The position numbers were made by a program, and so were the translations under genes. DNA of 38,564 nucleotides, from positions 1-38,564 of the forward strand of contig DGSC01000016.1 of the NCBI GenBank assembly GCA_002391275.1. Reading direction: 5' to 3'. How positions within the stretch are numbered: the stretch's first letter is position 1; the number at the start of each line of letters is the position of its first letter. The notes under the pieces were generated by a model that was not told the DNA's origin, searched no databases, and saw only the letters and a list, made by a program, of their open reading frames with translations. Positions 1-9,300 of the stretch are shown piece after piece. The stretch comes from Prevotellaceae bacterium UBA4372. Lineage in GTDB: Bacteria; Bacteroidota; Bacteroidia; Bacteroidales; Bacteroidaceae.

Positions 1-59
1 CCGACCTCGCCATGAACCACTTCGAGGCTTTCAAGGCCATCGTTGCCAAGGTGAAGTAA
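1..59 (+). CDS. 3' end of an unidentified gene (partial)
   Basis: An open frame enters from the left edge and stops with TAA at 57-59. The visible C-terminus reads DLAMNHFEAFKAIVAKVK. A strong hairpin follows at 87-120, which fits the end of a transcription unit. About 18 residues are too few to name a family, and I do not recognise it. Confidence 0.6.
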   Translation, partial: DLAMNHFEAFKAIVAKVK

Positions 60-86
60 GAATTCGTCGAATCTGACTGAAAAAAC

Positions 87-120
87 GAAAGCCTGTCCCC
101 ACGTCCGGGGGCAGGCTTTC
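87..120 (+). terminator. Hairpin terminator after the left-edge gene
   Basis: A GAAAGCCTG / CAGGCTTTC stem continues through CCCC/GGGG around a 6-nt loop. An A-run precedes it and the stem ends in TTTC. There is only a short T tract, so it may work best in reverse or with a factor. Confidence 0.6.
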
Positions 121-175
121 TGCATGTAAGTATGTAAGAGTCCAGACTCTGTGCGGTGAGGGGACTCTTACTATC

Positions 176-670
176 ATGAAAAAGATTCAGTACAGTACGG
201 CCATGATGGCCAATCCTCTAAAATCGGATGAGGCAAAGAAGGCGTATGCCAACATCCAGCTTACGGGCAACGTGAACATCAACGAACTGGCACGCCATAT
301 AGCGGACCACAATACGGTGTTCTCACGCGGTACGATCGTGGGTGTGCTCACCGAGCTGGGGGTGTGTATGCGCGAGCTCATTCTCCAAGGCTACAAGGTG
401 GAGTTGGGCGAGATAGGCACTTTTGAGCCTACCATCAGTTCGAGGGGTGCGCTGACGAAGGAGGATTTCACGACCCAGAACATCAAGTCGCTGACGGTGA
501 ATTTCCGCAATGGCGTGGCTTTCGAGAACCTGCGCCGCGACGCCGAGTTCGAGCTGACTTCCACCCGCAAGGCTCAGGCTGCTGCCCTCAAGGCTGAGAA
601 GGAGGGCAAGACGACTGCCGACTGGACGGCTGAGCCCGAGGATGGTGGCACCGAGGGCGCAGAGCCTTAA
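176..670 (+). CDS. HU-like DNA-binding protein, HU-HIG type
   Basis: A 164-residue histone-like protein of the large Bacteroidales HU class. Residues about 28-120 form the HU fold: helices around NINELARHIADHNTVFSRGT, then a beta region with LGEIGTFEPTISSRGA. This class carries an extra N-terminal segment compared with 90-residue HU. The C-terminal 40 residues are Lys/Ala- then Glu/Gly-rich and look like a flexible acidic tail. It should bind DNA without strong sequence preference and help nucleoid architecture. It stands alone between two terminators (87-120 and 692-736). The start at 176 gives the family-typical N-terminus MKKIQYS. Family is confident; specific role is inferred. Confidence 0.85.
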   Translation: MKKIQYSTAMMANPLKSDEAKKAYANIQLTGNVNINELARHIADHNTVFSRGTIVGVLTELGVCMRELILQGYKVELGEIGTFEPTISSRGALTKEDFTTQNIKSLTVNFRNGVAFENLRRDAEFELTSTRKAQAAALKAEKEGKTTADWTAEPEDGGTEGAEP

Positions 671-691
671 TCGGCGTAGGTCGTTCCGTCG

Positions 692-736
692 CATCCCCGT
701 TGCCGGCATCATTGCTGGTGGCGGGGATGTTTTTTT
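692..736 (+). terminator. Rho-independent terminator of the HU-like gene
   Basis: CATCCCCG pairs with CGGGGATG, with further pairing of TTGCC/GGTGG inside, followed by seven T residues at 730-736. It begins 22 nt after the HU-like stop codon. Confidence 0.85.
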
Positions 737-760
737 CGTGAGTCTGATGTCGGAAAGATG

Positions 761-800
761 AAAGCCACGCACTCGGAATGTTTCGGGTGCGTGGCTTTTT
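761..800. terminator. Bidirectional terminator, mainly for the minus-strand operon
   Basis: AAAGCCACGCAC pairs with GTGCGTGGCTTT around a short loop, with A residues on one side and T residues on the other. It lies 24 nt beyond the stop of the thioredoxin-fold gene on the minus strand, so it can end that operon. Confidence 0.8.
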
Positions 801-823
801 GTTGTTCGTGCGTGGATGTGTTA

Positions 824-1978
824 CTATTGTCCGGGCATCTTGCCGTCGAGGGCATTGATGATCATCTCAAGCAGCTCGTCGGTGGGGCGTGAGAGCATCA
901 TGTTGCCTACCTTGCGTTGTGCCTTGCGCTTGCCTGACTTGATCTCGCTGATGCGCTGTGCCAGGATGCTCTTCATCTGCTCCTTGTATTTAGTCTCGGC
1001 ATTGGGGTCGGCGAAGGGCTTTGTCCAGTTGGCCAGCTGCATGTCGTCGGCATCAAGGTTGGGGTTGGAGAGATATTCGCGGATGTAGTTGAGGTAGGCG
1101 TCGTAGTTCTTCTGCTTCTCGGAGAGGGTGATGAGTGTGGAGAGGCGGTAGTGGTCGGCATTCTTCACGCCGAGCACGGCCAGCAGGGCCTGGTAGCGCC
1201 CGAAGGCATCCTCGTCGAGGGTGGCGGTGCCGTCGGCTTCGTTGATGAGTTGGCGTTGGAAGCCCGAGAGGACGTTCTGTATCTTCATCTTCACGGGCAT
1301 CTCTCCTACGGCAGCCGAGAGGGCTTCGGGGTGCTGGGCGGTGTAGACGAACGACTTGGCGAAGGGGTTGTTGATGTTGCGGAAGAAGATCATGCGGAGG
1401 GTGCTGTCGGCAGCGAAGGTCTCTTCTTTGCCTTCGAGGATGGCTTCGGCTACGGCGTTGGCCTCGTCGCCCTTGTAGGAGGCGGTGAGCGTCTGTAGGT
1501 ATTCCATGAGGAACTGCGGGTCGCGGTCGCCGGCCTTCCAGCGTTGTTCGAGAGCCGTGGAGGCGTTGTCGGCGCTTTTCTCTTCTACGACCTTGATGAA
1601 GTCGTCAGCGGCGTGATAGCCGAGGAAGCGTGAGATTTCCTGTGCGTCGGCATTGAAGATGACGAAGGTGGGGTAGGCCTGGATCTGGAGTTTCTTGGCC
1701 AGCGGAGCGCCGTAGGTGCCTTCCATGTCGATCTTGATGCTGACGAACTTGGGATTCATGTAGGCGCCCACTTTCTCTTGCGGGAACACGTCCCTGGTCA
1801 TCTTCTTGCAGGGGCCGCACCACTGTGTGTAGCAGTCGAGGAAGATGAGTTTGTTCTCGGCTTTGGCTTTGGCCGATGCCTGTTCGAGGGTTGTTCCTTC
1901 GGGCTCGAAGGCGATGCCTTGTGCCATAGCTCCCAGAGCGATGATCAAGGCAAAGAGGGTCGTTGTTAGTCGTTTCAT
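824..1978 (-). CDS. Secreted thioredoxin-fold protein, last gene of the SusCD operon
   Basis: A 384-residue protein with a Sec signal peptide (MKRLTTTLFALIIALGAMAQ). A thioredoxin domain covers about residues 25-140 and holds the redox motif WCGPC at 53-57; the cis-proline is visible in AYPTF. The remaining 240 residues are helical and have no motif I can name; Bacteroidota often carry such C-terminal extensions on periplasmic thioredoxins. It probably reduces or isomerises disulfides in periplasmic or surface partners. It is the last gene of the minus-strand unit running from SusC at 9482, downstream of the PKD-like lipoprotein with a 46-bp gap. Fold confident; substrate unknown. Confidence 0.85.
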   Translation of the reverse strand: MKRLTTTLFALIIALGAMAQGIAFEPEGTTLEQASAKAKAENKLIFLDCYTQWCGPCKKMTRDVFPQEKVGAYMNPKFVSIKIDMEGTYGAPLAKKLQIQAYPTFVIFNADAQEISRFLGYHAADDFIKVVEEKSADNASTALEQRWKAGDRDPQFLMEYLQTLTASYKGDEANAVAEAILEGKEETFAADSTLRMIFFRNINNPFAKSFVYTAQHPEALSAAVGEMPVKMKIQNVLSGFQRQLINEADGTATLDEDAFGRYQALLAVLGVKNADHYRLSTLITLSEKQKNYDAYLNYIREYLSNPNLDADDMQLANWTKPFADPNAETKYKEQMKSILAQRISEIKSGKRKAQRKVGNMMLSRPTDELLEMIINALDGKMPGQ

Positions 1979-2024
1979 TTGCTTTATGTTGGTTGTTGTT
2001 TTGACAAATCGTATGGAAGAAGGT

Positions 2025-3695
2025 TTATTGCAGCGAGAATTTCCACGCCATGTCCTTCACGCGGCCGGGGATGGGGTATTCGTAGTGGCGGTCGGTGGCG
2101 AGGATGCCGCTGGCGGGGTTGATGAGGTACTCGTAGACGCGTCCTTGGCCGGTAGAACGGTTGTAGGTGGCGATGTGTACGAGGCGGTCGGACGTGGGCA
2201 CCATGCCGTAGCCGTAGATGGTTCCGTGGTAGTATTTCATGATGCGCACGCAGGTGACTTCTTCGTCGTCCGAGGGAGCCGTCCAGGCCACGGTGGCTGG
2301 TTGCCGGCTGTCGTAGGCGAAGGTGTAGACCTTGTTGCCGGCACCATAGTAGATGAAGCTGCCGACGTGGCTGGCCGACATGGTGGTGGCATTGGCAACG
2401 TCGGGGCAGAGGTCGCTCATCGGGTAGAGGCCTACGCCGATGTTGGTGTCCTGAGGATAGGACGAGGAGAAGTTGGTGACGGCGAGATAGCGCGCGCCCG
2501 CGCGTTCCATAATTATATAATCAAAGGGACGGAGGCCTACGCCTTGGCTGGTGCCCTTGCCCCAGTCTGCCATGACGAAGTCCATACCGGTGTTGTTGAT
2601 GTCGAAGGCGGCGATGGAGGGGTCTTGCGGCGCAAACTCCTCGAGCAGTGCGCTGTTGTAGGCGGCATAGCGGAAGCGGTGGTGGGTGTTGTCGTAGACG
2701 ACGATGCCGTAGTTGAGCGTGTTGGGAACTTCTGCATTCCAGGGCGCCAGCTCGCCGATGCCGTCGGCAAACTTGGGCACGCCGAACTTGGTGGCGCGGC
2801 CCTCGGTGGCGCTGAACGAGTAGGTGTTGGTGTAGATCTGATTGGCATTGAGCAGCACCTCAGAGCTCTGGCCGCTCATGACGCCCGAGCCGTGCTGGCC
2901 GTACCATGTGGGCTGCATCGAGGTTGGCGGTTCGTGGAAGAACTCGTTGAACTCCAGAGCCTTCATGATGCCGTTCTCGCTGACGCCCACGAGGGTGTAG
3001 TCGGTGCATAGACCGACGTAGTTGTTGCCCGAGGCGAGCGACACGGCGATGTCGAGGCAGCGGATGGGATGCCCTTGTAGCGGTTCGCCGTTGGTGGTCT
3101 CGTAGAGGTTGGTGTAGTAGCGGTTGTAGTTGACGTTGAGCTTGGTCCAGGGATTGTAGATGAGGGCGAGGTCGGAGTAGCCCGGCTGGTCGGTGCGCTC
3201 GTAGAACACCATCCATCCGCCGTCGAACACCTCGCTCACGGCTACGGGCACGCGCCAGAACTGGCGTATGCCGTCGTTGCGGTTCTGCACGGTGAGCTGT
3301 ACGAAGTAGTTGCCGCCCGTTCGGCTGATGACGGCGTTGAGCTTGCGCTCGGAACCGATGGTGTCGATGACGGCGCTTGCTCCCGAGCCCGATGTGGCGC
3401 TGAAGATGGTCCAGGTGTAGTCGAGCGGTGCCTCGTCGGCTTTCACTTCTGCGCCTCGGAACGTCACGCGCGGCTCCAGCACGAGGGTGTCGAAGCGCAT
3501 GATGGCGTACTCCGATTGTATGCCGGCGTCGGTGGTGTCGATGGCTACGGCGTCGAGCTCGTGGTAGTCATAGTTGCCTTGGTCGTCGTAGCAGGAAGTA
3601 AGGCACAATACGCAGAGCAAGAGACCCACCCCCCTACCCCTCCCTCTGAGGGAGGGGAGTAGATACTTTTGCAAATGGTATCTTAATGTATTCAT
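2025..3695 (-). CDS. PKD-like family lipoprotein, SusCD-associated
   Basis: A lipoprotein of about 556 residues whose lipobox ends in LTSC (Cys35 if ATG 3695 is the start). An in-frame TTG at 3713 would add six residues. The mature part begins YDDQGNYDYHELDAVAI, then a PKD/Ig-like region (LDYTWTIFSATSG, FVQLTVQNRNDG) to about residue 150, then beta-rich sequence resembling a propeller. This matches the lipoprotein often found beside DUF4843 proteins in SusCD operons. It is probably a surface-exposed substrate-binding accessory. Residues about 11-26 (YLLPSLRGRGRGVGLL) are encoded by one arm of a G/C-rich repeat, so part of the signal peptide is repeat-derived. Confidence 0.75.
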   Translation of the reverse strand: MNTLRYHLQKYLLPSLRGRGRGVGLLLCVLCLTSCYDDQGNYDYHELDAVAIDTTDAGIQSEYAIMRFDTLVLEPRVTFRGAEVKADEAPLDYTWTIFSATSGSGASAVIDTIGSERKLNAVISRTGGNYFVQLTVQNRNDGIRQFWRVPVAVSEVFDGGWMVFYERTDQPGYSDLALIYNPWTKLNVNYNRYYTNLYETTNGEPLQGHPIRCLDIAVSLASGNNYVGLCTDYTLVGVSENGIMKALEFNEFFHEPPTSMQPTWYGQHGSGVMSGQSSEVLLNANQIYTNTYSFSATEGRATKFGVPKFADGIGELAPWNAEVPNTLNYGIVVYDNTHHRFRYAAYNSALLEEFAPQDPSIAAFDINNTGMDFVMADWGKGTSQGVGLRPFDYIIMERAGARYLAVTNFSSSYPQDTNIGVGLYPMSDLCPDVANATTMSASHVGSFIYYGAGNKVYTFAYDSRQPATVAWTAPSDDEEVTCVRIMKYYHGTIYGYGMVPTSDRLVHIATYNRSTGQGRVYEYLINPASGILATDRHYEYPIPGRVKDMAWKFSLQ

Positions 3696-3848
3696 TGTAT
3701 TCAAAGTGTTCAATATGTTAATTTATAATAATCAGCTTACTGTAATAAATATTGTTTATCTTCTTGTTAGGTAATTACTCCCCTCCCTCGCTCGGCTCGG
3801 AGAGACGCTTGACCCTTCAAGAACAGGGAGGGGCAGGGGGGTAGTCTT
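3623..3848. repeat. Composite palindromic element across the PKD lipoprotein start
   Basis: Two inverted arms, each itself a palindrome of the CCCCTCCCT...AGGGAGGGG type, at 3623-3661 and 3778-3848. The first lies inside the signal-peptide codons of the PKD-like lipoprotein and the second in the intergenic space after the DUF4843 gene. The outer ends read GACCCACCCCCC and GGGGGGTAGTC. The start codon lies in the spacer between them. Confidence 0.8.
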
Positions 3849-3852
3849 TCAC

Positions 3853-4680
3853 TTAGAAGGTCACCGGGTTGCCAAATTCATCGGTCAGCGGCTCGTCGTG
3901 CGAGGCGTTGTACTCGTTGAGGGCACGCTGCATGAGCTGTTGGAGGTGAACGGCATAGACGGCCGAGACGATGTTTGTCTCCTCGTCGTAGGCGGTCTGT
4001 GTGTTGTAGTTGATCTCAAAGTCGACGAGCCCGAGGTGCTCAATCATGAACTGGTATTTCACGCGGCTGTAGGTGCCGAAGTAGCGCGAGAGTGGTATGC
4101 GCGGGAAGTTGGCGGCGTCCCAGTTGTCGGGCTTGGCCAGGTAGTTCTTCAGCACTACGGTGAACTGCTGGTGGTTCTCGGTGCCGAGTTCAAAGGCTTC
4201 GTCGGGCACTACGCGGAAGTTGATGCGCCCGTCGCGAGTGGTGAAGAGGTCGGCCGACGAGAGCTTCTGGCTGTTGAAGTAGACCTGATAGGTGCCTCCT
4301 ATCTGACCGGCAGGGATGACGTAGTCCTCGGTGCGGACGGTGTTGACCATGAGGGCGGAGTCGCCGCCGAAGGGCTGGAGGTGGAACGTTCGGTCGTGGT
4401 CGGCGGGCATGCCGCTAATCTGTGCGTAGAAGGTGACGGCGCCCTCTTCGTAGGCGTAGGAGTAGTTGTAGGTCGTTGTCTCGAAGACGGCACCGGCGGC
4501 GTTACCCACCCAGATGTTGAGGCTGGTATGGCTGGTGTCGTAGGTCGAGACTTCCTCTTTCGAGCAGGAAATTAAGATCAACAACAGCAGACCCACCCCC
4601 CAGCCCCTCCCTGTGAGGGAGGGGAGTAGATACTTTTGTGTATGGCATCTTAATGTATTCAATGTGTTCAATGTCTTCAT
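3853..4680 (-). CDS. DUF4843-type lipoprotein, SusCD-associated
   Basis: A 275-residue lipoprotein with lipobox LILISC (Cys39). The mature part starts SKEEVSTYDTSHTSLNIWVG, followed by a beta-sandwich-like region (TFYAQISGMPADHDRTF; FNSQKLSSADLFTTRDGRIN) typical of DUF4843 proteins, which follow SusD and precede PKD-like lipoproteins in many Bacteroidales operons. It is likely a surface glycan- or peptide-binding accessory, but no ligand can be read from the sequence. Its first 30 residues (NTLNTLR, QKYLLPSL, GRG, GVGLLL) nearly copy those of the PKD-like lipoprotein, because both starts lie in related repeat elements. ATG 4680 is well placed. Confidence 0.75.
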   Translation of the reverse strand: MKTLNTLNTLRCHTQKYLLPSLTGRGWGVGLLLLILISCSKEEVSTYDTSHTSLNIWVGNAAGAVFETTTYNYSYAYEEGAVTFYAQISGMPADHDRTFHLQPFGGDSALMVNTVRTEDYVIPAGQIGGTYQVYFNSQKLSSADLFTTRDGRINFRVVPDEAFELGTENHQQFTVVLKNYLAKPDNWDAANFPRIPLSRYFGTYSRVKYQFMIEHLGLVDFEINYNTQTAYDEETNIVSAVYAVHLQQLMQRALNEYNASHDEPLTDEFGNPVTF

Positions 4681-4767
4681 TGGTAATAATCAGTTTGCTA
4701 TAATGTTTCTCTTCTTGTTTGGTAATTACGCTCCTCCCTTAAGAGGGAGGGGTTGGGGGTGGGTCTC
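4589..4767. repeat. Composite palindromic element across the DUF4843 gene start
   Basis: Inverted arms at 4589-4629 and 4730-4767 share AGACCCACCCCC, then AGCCCCTCCCT or AACCCCTCCCT, then GGGAGG. The left arm lies in the signal-peptide codons of the DUF4843 lipoprotein; the right arm reaches the last codons of SusD. The spacer holds the start codon and closely resembles the spacer of the 3623-3848 element (shared ATAATCAG, TCTTCTTGTT, GGTAATTAC). Confidence 0.8.
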
Positions 4768-6250
4768 ACTTATTCGCCTCCCTTTGTGCGGCCTCGGTCT
4801 CGGTGATGGGCAGTGGGAAGGTGTAGACCTTCTCGGCTACGGCATCGACGTCGGAGTAGAGGATGTTCTGTCGGTTCAGACGCTTGTAGAGGAAGAAGAG
4901 CTGTCCTTCGCCCAGGAACTCGCGGCGGTATTCGCGGATGAGCTCCAGCTCGAAGTCGGCGGGCAGTTCGCTCATGGCAGGCAGGTTGCGAGCTGTGCGC
5001 AGCTGGTTGAGGGCTGCACGTGCGCCGTCGGTGTTGCCTTGGCGATAGAGCACTTCGGCACGAATAAGCACCATCTCGGCGATGCGTATGAGCGGCATCT
5101 TATAGTTGTAGAAAGTGTTGGAGCCAGCCGGCTCGTCGTACTTCATCAGGTAGCGGTTGTTGGCATGGGTGGAAGAGCCGGACTTGAAGAGGAATGTGTA
5201 GCGATAGTCCTGCGTGGCGTTGTCGAAGTAGTCGAGCAGGCGGTCGCGCGTCACGGCAAAGCTGTACTGCGACCCATCGTCGAAGTAGCGGTCGGCAACG
5301 TCGGCTTTCAGCGTCAGATTGTTGAGGGCGAACAGGTGTTCTGTGGCCAGACAGCGGTCGTAGCCTGCCTGCAGGTTGGCCACGGTGGCCCAGGGGAACT
5401 TATCGGCGTTGAGCACGACGTCGGCAGCTTCGAGAGCACGGTCGTAGTCGCCTTTCCACATGTGGAGGCGTGCCTCAAGAGCCTTCACGGCGTAGTAGTT
5501 GAGGTGCAACTGTCGGTTGAGCAAGTAGCCGTTGTCTATGCTCTCGGAGATCTCGCGGCCCGTTACTATCGGGTCGGCCTTCTCGAGGAGTGCTTCGGCA
5601 GCTTGGAGGTCGGAGAGCACGGCGTTGGCCACTTCGCGCACGGTGAGTTGTGGGAATACGCGGTAGCTCAGCGCGGTAGAGTAGGGGATGGCAGGCTGGT
5701 CGGTGTTCACGGCAAAGCTGACGCCGAAGCAGCGCAGGAGGTCGAAGTGGAGGAAGGCGCGCAAGGCCAGCGCTTCGCCTTTGATGACATCGTGGTTGTC
5801 GGCGGCAAAGAGGCTTGGCTTCTCATCGATGTGAGCCAGCAGGTTGTTGGCGTTGGCGATGCCGCTGTAGTTGTTGGCCCAGATGGCACGGATATAGTTC
5901 GTAGGATAAGCAGCGTCGTAGTCGAAGGCGGCAGCGTCGTCGTACTGGCTGGCGTAGTAGAAGTCCCATTCGTGGCCGAGCACGCCGATGAAGCCATAGG
6001 TGGCCTCCTTGGCGTAGGTGCCGCTGTTGACCATCGACGAGTAGACGCCTGCCAGCGCCTCCTTGAAGCCGCTTTCGCTCTCGAAGAGCTCGGTGTCCTC
6101 TACCTGCGACCGGGGCTGCACGTCGAGCCAGTCGTTGCAGCTGGTCATGCTGGCGAGAGTGAAAAGTGATAGAGTGAAAAGTGAAAAATAAAAAATACTC
6201 TTCACTTGGCTCTTGCACCAGTTTACTATAATGTGTTGTTTATGATTCAT
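4766..6250 (-). CDS. SusD/RagB-family outer-membrane lipoprotein
   Basis: The surface lipoprotein that covers the SusC channel and captures substrate for it. From ATG 6250 it has about 494 residues; an upstream ATG at 6280 would add ten. I prefer 6250 because AAGAAG lies just in front. Lipobox SMTSC (Cys38) is followed by NDWLDVQPRSQ, the classic SusD mature N-terminus. The TPR-like helical core (ALRAFLHFDLLRCFG, YAVKALEARLHMWKGDYDRAL) and the C-terminal PLP(I)TETE region are all present. Its hydrophobic signal core YFSLFTLSLFTLA is encoded by a TCACTTTT repeat array. It lies 55 nt downstream of SusC. Ligand not predictable. Confidence 0.92.
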   Translation of the reverse strand: MNHKQHIIVNWCKSQVKSIFYFSLFTLSLFTLASMTSCNDWLDVQPRSQVEDTELFESESGFKEALAGVYSSMVNSGTYAKEATYGFIGVLGHEWDFYYASQYDDAAAFDYDAAYPTNYIRAIWANNYSGIANANNLLAHIDEKPSLFAADNHDVIKGEALALRAFLHFDLLRCFGVSFAVNTDQPAIPYSTALSYRVFPQLTVREVANAVLSDLQAAEALLEKADPIVTGREISESIDNGYLLNRQLHLNYYAVKALEARLHMWKGDYDRALEAADVVLNADKFPWATVANLQAGYDRCLATEHLFALNNLTLKADVADRYFDDGSQYSFAVTRDRLLDYFDNATQDYRYTFLFKSGSSTHANNRYLMKYDEPAGSNTFYNYKMPLIRIAEMVLIRAEVLYRQGNTDGARAALNQLRTARNLPAMSELPADFELELIREYRREFLGEGQLFFLYKRLNRQNILYSDVDAVAEKVYTFPLPITETEAAQREANK

Positions 6251-6303
6251 AATCTTCTTAAATCCTAATGAAACTTTCATTTTTCATTTTTTCGCTTTTC
6301 ACT
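6156..6303. repeat. A/T-rich inverted-repeat element across the SusD start
   Basis: An arm of GTGAAAAGTGA repeats at 6156-6195 lies inside the SusD signal peptide, with its inverted counterpart at 6276-6303 in the SusC-SusD gap. The spacer of about 80 bp holds the SusD start codon. The layout matches the G/C-rich elements at 3623 and 4589, but the sequence is different. Confidence 0.65.
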
Positions 6304-6305
6304 TG

Positions 6306-9300
6306 TCAGAACGTAGCCGTCACTGCCAGCGAGAAGGTGCGGGCGTAGGGGTAGCTGAGACCGCGCTCGGCGCGGATGGTGGAGAGGTGGAAGACGTCGT
6401 TCATGTAGGCTGTCACGCGCAGGCGTTCGAGCTTGATGCGCTGCAGCCAGCTGCAGTATTTGAAGTCGTAGTAAGCCGAGAGCGTGGTCAGGTCGAGCAT
6501 GTTGTTGCGCTGGATGAAGCGCGTGGAGGCATACGTCGTGGTGGGCGTGGCCGAGATGTGCTTGTAGAGGGCCACGTCGCCCGGCTGGCTCCACGTGTCG
6601 GAGAACACGCGGCGGTCTACGTTGCCAGCGATGTTGACGTTTTCGACGCGGTCCACGAGCGTCTGGTTGTAGTAGTCGCCGCCCATCTGATAGCTCAGCA
6701 ACAGGCTCAGACCGATGCCCTTGACCTCGCCGTTGAAGCCTAAGGTGCCGTGCACCTTGGGGTTGGAGTCGCCGCCGATGATGTAGTCGTCGGTGGTGTA
6801 GTCGTAGGTCGTCGTGCCATCCTTCTTGACGAACATTTCGCGGCCTGTGGCAGGATCAATGCCTAACGACTTCACCGCCCAGATGACGCTCATCGACTGC
6901 CCTTCCTCGTAGCGGATGATGGGCGAGGTGGTGTTCTCGGCGTCCTGTTCGCGGTTGAAGGTCGAGAGGGCGTCGCTGATTTTCGTCACCTTGTTGACGT
7001 TGTGCGCGATGCTACCTGTGAGGCTCATGTACGACTGTCCGCTTTGGTAGAAGCGCCAGTTGGCGGTGGCCTCAATGCCTCGGTTCTGCACGTTGCCGAG
7101 GTTTTCCATGTAGGAGGTGAAGCCCGTCGACGTAGGGATAGACATGGCGATGAGGGCGTCGCGCGTGCGGCTGTCGTAGTAGTCGAAGCGCAGGTTCAAG
7201 CGTTTCCACAGCCCGAGGTCGAGTCCCACGGTGAAGTCGCCCGTCTGTTGCCATTTCAAGTTCGGGTTAGGCATTCCCATGAGGTAGGCGCCCGAGATAT
7301 TGTCGTAGATGATATTGTCGTAGAACTTGTAGGTGGCTTTGGCCTGATAGGGCGAGAAGTTCTGGTTGCCGGTGAGGCCGTAGGTGACGCGGAACTTGCA
7401 GAGGTTCAGCCACGTGGCATCGCGCATGAAGTGTTCCTTGTGAAGGTTCCATCCCGCACCCGCACTCCAGAACGTACCCCAGCGGTTGTCTGAGCCGAAC
7501 ACCGACGAGCCGTTGAAGCGAAGGCTCACGTCGAAGAGGTAGCGCTCGTCGTAGCTGTAGTTGGCGGCGCCAGTGATGCCGAGCGAACGTGTGCGGCTCT
7601 CGGCGCCAGAGGGCTTGCCGCCCTCGGCATATTGCTTGGCGAAGGTGATGTAGTCGACGTGGTTGTTGAGGAATCCCCAAGCCGTCATGCCCTCGCTGTT
7701 GCTGCTGGTCGACTGCATCGAGTAGGCGGCGTTGGCCAGCAATAGGTGCTTGTCCCACGTGTGGGAGTAGTTGCCCGTGAGGTCCACGCTGAGGCTGTTG
7801 GTCTCGCCGTTGGTGATGGCGTAGCTGCCGCGCTGGAAGTAGCGGTCGCCTGTCCAGTCGTTGAAACGTGTGTGGTCGCCCGGATAGAAATCTTCGCGTT
7901 TGTTGTTCTGGTGGGTATAGCCCAGGCGAGCCGTGAAGCGCAGGTCGTCGATGGGGCGGTATTCGAGGTAGAAGTTCTCGACCACCTCGGTGTACTTCGA
8001 GAAGTTCTTGGTGCCGAGCGTGGCGTTGTAAAGCGGGTTGTAGTAGGTCGTGGTGCTGCCGTTGGCGCCAGGCGAAGTGTAGGTGCCCAAGACTTTCTGC
8101 ACGTTGCCGAAGGCATCCGTCGAGGTAAAATAAGGATTCACGGTGACGTAATCGGAGAAGCTCCCGTAGGGGCTGTCGTCGGCGTTGTTGCCAGTGACCG
8201 AGAGCGAGTTGCGGAACATCCATTGCTTGTAGCGGTAGCTCAGGTTGATGTTGCCTTGCAGCGTCTTGCGCCCCGACTCCTTCATCACGCCGGCCACATT
8301 GTTGTACATCAGGTTGGCGGCATAGCGCATCTCCTCGGTGCCTCCTTCGACGTAAGCCGTGTGCTTGTTGCCCACGCCCGACCGCAAGGGTTGCGACAGC
8401 CAGTAGGTGTCGACGCCGCGAGCAATGTTGGCCGCGATGGCATTGTATTGCTCGTCGAGCAGAGCCTGATAGTAGGGTGAGGCGGAAGTGTAGCGCCCTG
8501 CGTTCTGCTCTACGCGCAGTTTTTCCTCGGCGTTGCAGAGGTCGTAGGTCGTAAGGTCGGGCAGTTCCATGTTGACATCGCCGGTGTAGGTGATGCGCAG
8601 GCGGCCTGCCTCGGGCAGGATGGTCTCTACGACGATGACGCCGTTGCTGGCCTTGGAGCCGTAGATGGCCTTGGCTGCGCCGTCCTTGAGGATGGTGACG
8701 CTCTTGATACGGTTCATGTCGAGGTCGAAGATCTGCTGCTGAGTGGCCTCGAAACCGTCGAGGATGAAGAGCGGCGCGTTGGGGTTGCCGCTGTATTCGC
8801 CCTGGAGTCCGCCGAACGAAGCCTTGCCGCGGATGGTGATGTCGGACATATAGTTGGGGTTGGAGCCGTTGATGTTGTTCATGTCGACAATGAACGACGG
8901 GTCAAGCGACTGGATGATCTTCAGCACGTTGGAGTTGCCTACGAGCTTCAGGTCCTCCTGCGAGTAGCTGACGGCCGAGCCGGTGAAGGTCGACGATTTA
9001 TAGTCGAACAGACCCGTGACAACCACTTCTTCCATGTCGCCGCTCTCTTGCAGCACGATGATTTCCTTCGTGTAGTTGCGCTTGCCGTCGTACTTCTTCG
9101 ATGTCGGTTTCATGCCGGCGTAGGAGAAGTCCAGCGTCACCGCCTGTCCGCGCGGCACACCGATGACGAAGTTGCCGTCGGCATCGGCCACGGCTCCAGC
9201 CTTTGTCTCACGGACGCGCACGCTGGCCATGGGGAGCGTCTCGCCGTGGCTGTCCTTGACCGTTCCCTGCACAATCAGTTCGCCGGCAGGCAGCTGGCCC

